From CAZQSL01 sp964595945 (GTDB lineage: Bacteria; UBP15; UBA6099; JAJRTR01), in NCBI GenBank assembly GCA_964595945.1, contig CAZQSL010000140.1:1-8571 (forward strand): 8,571 bases of DNA. Reading direction: 5' to 3'. Positions 7,088 to 8,571 of the stretch are shown one piece after another; position 1 is the first letter of the stretch, and every line of letters begins with the position of its first letter. A program made the position numbers and the translations under genes. The notes beneath the pieces are model-generated. The model had not been told where the DNA came from, did not search any database, and saw nothing but the letters and a program-made list of their open reading frames with translations.

Positions 7088-7116
7088 TGTTGTCAAACTT
7101 AATACATTAGACAACA
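7088..7116 (+). promoter_or_regulatory. Inverted repeat, candidate operator upstream of the polymerase/ligase gene
   Basis: TGTTGTC (7088-7094) and GACAACA (7110-7116) are perfect 7-bp arms separated by 15 bases. The centre-to-centre distance is 22 bases, about two helical turns, as expected for a dimeric regulator. The left arm overlaps TTGTCA (7090-7095), which matches the -35 consensus at 5/6, but the matching -10 position (AACACT) is poor. The spacer contains an AT-rich TACATT that could be a -10 for another start. The right arm ends 12 bases before the start codon. Confidence 0.4.
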
Positions 7117-7128
7117 CTTTTGGAGAAT

Positions 7129-8571
7129 ATGGACGATAAAATAACGAACCGCCGGTTCCCGCTGTTTGTCGCTTCAGTTTTCGCGTTTATGATAGTAACG
7201 GCATTCGTCGGCAGTGCTGTCGATCCGTTTGCGCCTGTGAAAATCATGCTGTTGAAACTTTTCGCGGTGGCGGGGCTGTTGATGTGGGTCCATCGTTCGA
7301 TCTCTGCGGGTGAGTTTTCGATCAGGCGCACCAAAGCTGACATGCCACTGCTCATATACCTTTTGTGGACAGGCGCGGGTGTTTTTTACGCGCCGAACAA
7401 ACATCTGTGGCGCGACCAGTGGGAAGTGCTGCTGTGTCTGGCGGCAATATATTTTTTCACGGTGCAGTTTTTCACCACTCGCGCCCAGTCGCTCAGGCTG
7501 GTCGCGCTGATGCTCGTGCCGATGTGGTTCGTAGCCCCGATGTGTGTGTATGATCTGCTCGGCAAAAGTTATTTTCCGTGGGATACCCTTCTGATCAACA
7601 AATACTGGTCAGTCTTCGGACTCGCCGGAGTCGAGGCGCTGCCACCCGCGACATGGCTCGGCAATTTCGACGGCCGTGTTTCGGCCTGCTTTGGCAATCC
7701 GGTTTACATGGCTGGCTACCTCGTGTTTCTGATCCCCATAGCCTGGACTGTCTATCGCGAAAGCGAAAGCCGGATGACCCGTCTTTTTGCGCTCGGCAGC
7801 GCAGCGCTCGGCGGCGGGATACTGATCGTGACATTCACGCGCAGCGGATGGGCGGCATGTCTGGCCGGGTTGCTGGTGATGGCCGTGCTCTCCGCCGGCA
7901 AGGGCCGTCCTGCCCGCAACGCTTTCTCCGGCTTTGCCGCGCTCGCGGTCATCCTGCTGGCCATATCCGCCATTTTTCTCACGAAATCCCGCATCAATCC
8001 CACAATATTTTCGATCTCCGAACGCGTGGCAAGCATCACCGACGACAAGGACGGCAGCCGACGCGAACGGGCGCTCATCTGGCAGACTGCCTTCAGCATT
8101 GCCCGGTCAAAGCCCCTCGCGGGTACCGGACTCAATAATTATGTGGTTTTCCATCCACTGTACCAGCAGTCGCTTTTTGACGACAGCGCCAACCTTGCGC
8201 ACATCAGCTTTCCTGACCGCGTGCACAACGAATACCTCGAAGCCGCGGCCGAAACCGGCGTGCCGGGGATGCTCATGCTGCTGGCCGTGATAGCCGCGCT
8301 CGCCTCACCACTGCTGCCGATGTTGCGCACGGGCGGCGAAACGGCAAGGTATGGCGCCGCCTTTGCCGGAGGCGCTACCGCTCTGCTGCTGTACGCCATC
8401 GGGCAATTCCCGTTCCACATCCCAGCAGTCACTGTCACGGCGATGATATCCGCAGGGCTGCTGCCTTCTCTTTCAGGTCTCCCCGTCCCGCCCAAATCCA
8501 TTTTTCTGAAAGATAATCCCTCCATTGCCGAAAAATATTTTTTCGCGGCGCTCTCCGTCGCCATCTTCATA
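7129..8571 (+). CDS. O-antigen ligase/polymerase family (Wzy_C) membrane protein, 3' end cut by window
   Basis: The frame stays open from the ATG at 7129 to the last base, 481 codons, so the C-terminus lies outside. The protein is an integral membrane protein with about a dozen hydrophobic segments (near residues 11-30, 38-56, 70-88, 98-113, 123-142, 188-208, 221-257, 266-284, 377-395, 406-450). The Wzy_C signature is clear: Arg238 in TFTRSGW, then RRERALIWQTA (311-321), SKPLAGTGLNNY (327-338), a periplasmic loop, HNEYLE (366-371) and ETGVPG (375-380). Members join or polymerise lipid-linked glycans at the periplasmic face (WaaL ligases, Wzy polymerases) or act as oligosaccharyltransferases such as PglL; which one cannot be told. 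GGAG lies 3 bases before the ATG, and an in-frame TAG at 7108-7110 limits extension. It diverges from the propeller gene with a 164-base gap that holds the operator-like dyad. Confidence 0.9.
   Translation, partial: MDDKITNRRFPLFVASVFAFMIVTAFVGSAVDPFAPVKIMLLKLFAVAGLLMWVHRSISAGEFSIRRTKADMPLLIYLLWTGAGVFYAPNKHLWRDQWEVLLCLAAIYFFTVQFFTTRAQSLRLVALMLVPMWFVAPMCVYDLLGKSYFPWDTLLINKYWSVFGLAGVEALPPATWLGNFDGRVSACFGNPVYMAGYLVFLIPIAWTVYRESESRMTRLFALGSAALGGGILIVTFTRSGWAACLAGLLVMAVLSAGKGRPARNAFSGFAALAVILLAISAIFLTKSRINPTIFSISERVASITDDKDGSRRERALIWQTAFSIARSKPLAGTGLNNYVVFHPLYQQSLFDDSANLAHISFPDRVHNEYLEAAAETGVPGMLMLLAVIAALASPLLPMLRTGGETARYGAAFAGGATALLLYAIGQFPFHIPAVTVTAMISAGLLPSLSGLPVPPKSIFLKDNPSIAEKYFFAALSVAIFI

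Noticed and set aside
7578..8138. Plus-strand open frame of 186 codons inside the polymerase/ligase gene
   Set aside because: It is an out-of-frame shadow. The frame from 7129 carries the membrane segments and the Wzy_C motifs without interruption.
8139..8570. Minus-strand open frame of 143 codons at the right edge
   Set aside because: It is antisense to the HNEYLE motif and membrane region of the real gene and has no recognisable domain.

Overview
The window holds four protein-coding genes. Three lie on the minus strand (radical SAM enzyme, cyclic-nucleotide-binding protein, beta-propeller lipoprotein). The fourth, on the plus strand, is an O-antigen-ligase-type membrane protein cut by the right edge. 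There are no rRNA or tRNA genes, CRISPR arrays or recognisable transposases. A lipobox-bearing BamB-like propeller next to a Wzy_C polymerase/ligase suggests a bacterium with an outer membrane and surface polysaccharide. The mix of families suggests an uncultured, environmental lineage, but the sequence alone does not fix a phylum. It has moderate GC and many C-ending codons in the minus-strand genes.

Layout: bases 1-348 carry no convincing gene, only a 14-bp stem-loop (40-72) and a long imperfect inverted repeat (266-328) just past the end of the first gene. The B12-binding radical SAM gene covers 349-2304 (minus) and has a strong AGGAGG ribosome binding site. The 277-base gap 2305-2581 holds a leader, an AT-rich palindrome that may mark the promoter, and an 11-bp perfect stem that probably ends the next transcript. 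The 1027-residue protein with two cyclic-nucleotide-binding domains covers 2582-5665 (minus). After a 63-base gap with two small hairpins comes the propeller lipoprotein at 5729-6964 (minus). The region 6965-7128 is a divergent control region: a good sigma70-type promoter drives the propeller gene leftward, and a 7-bp dyad sits just ahead of the rightward gene. That gene starts at 7129 and is open to 8571.

How they may work together (inference): the propeller and cyclic-nucleotide genes look like one transcription unit from the promoter at 7033-7061. The radical SAM gene probably has its own start of transcription. The cyclic-nucleotide protein is predicted cytoplasmic and the propeller is a membrane-anchored lipoprotein, so any functional link is indirect or regulatory. 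The divergent polymerase/ligase gene adds an envelope theme. No known multi-gene system is recognised. The least explained parts are the ~690-residue C-terminal region of the cyclic-nucleotide protein and the STAS-like tail of the radical SAM enzyme.
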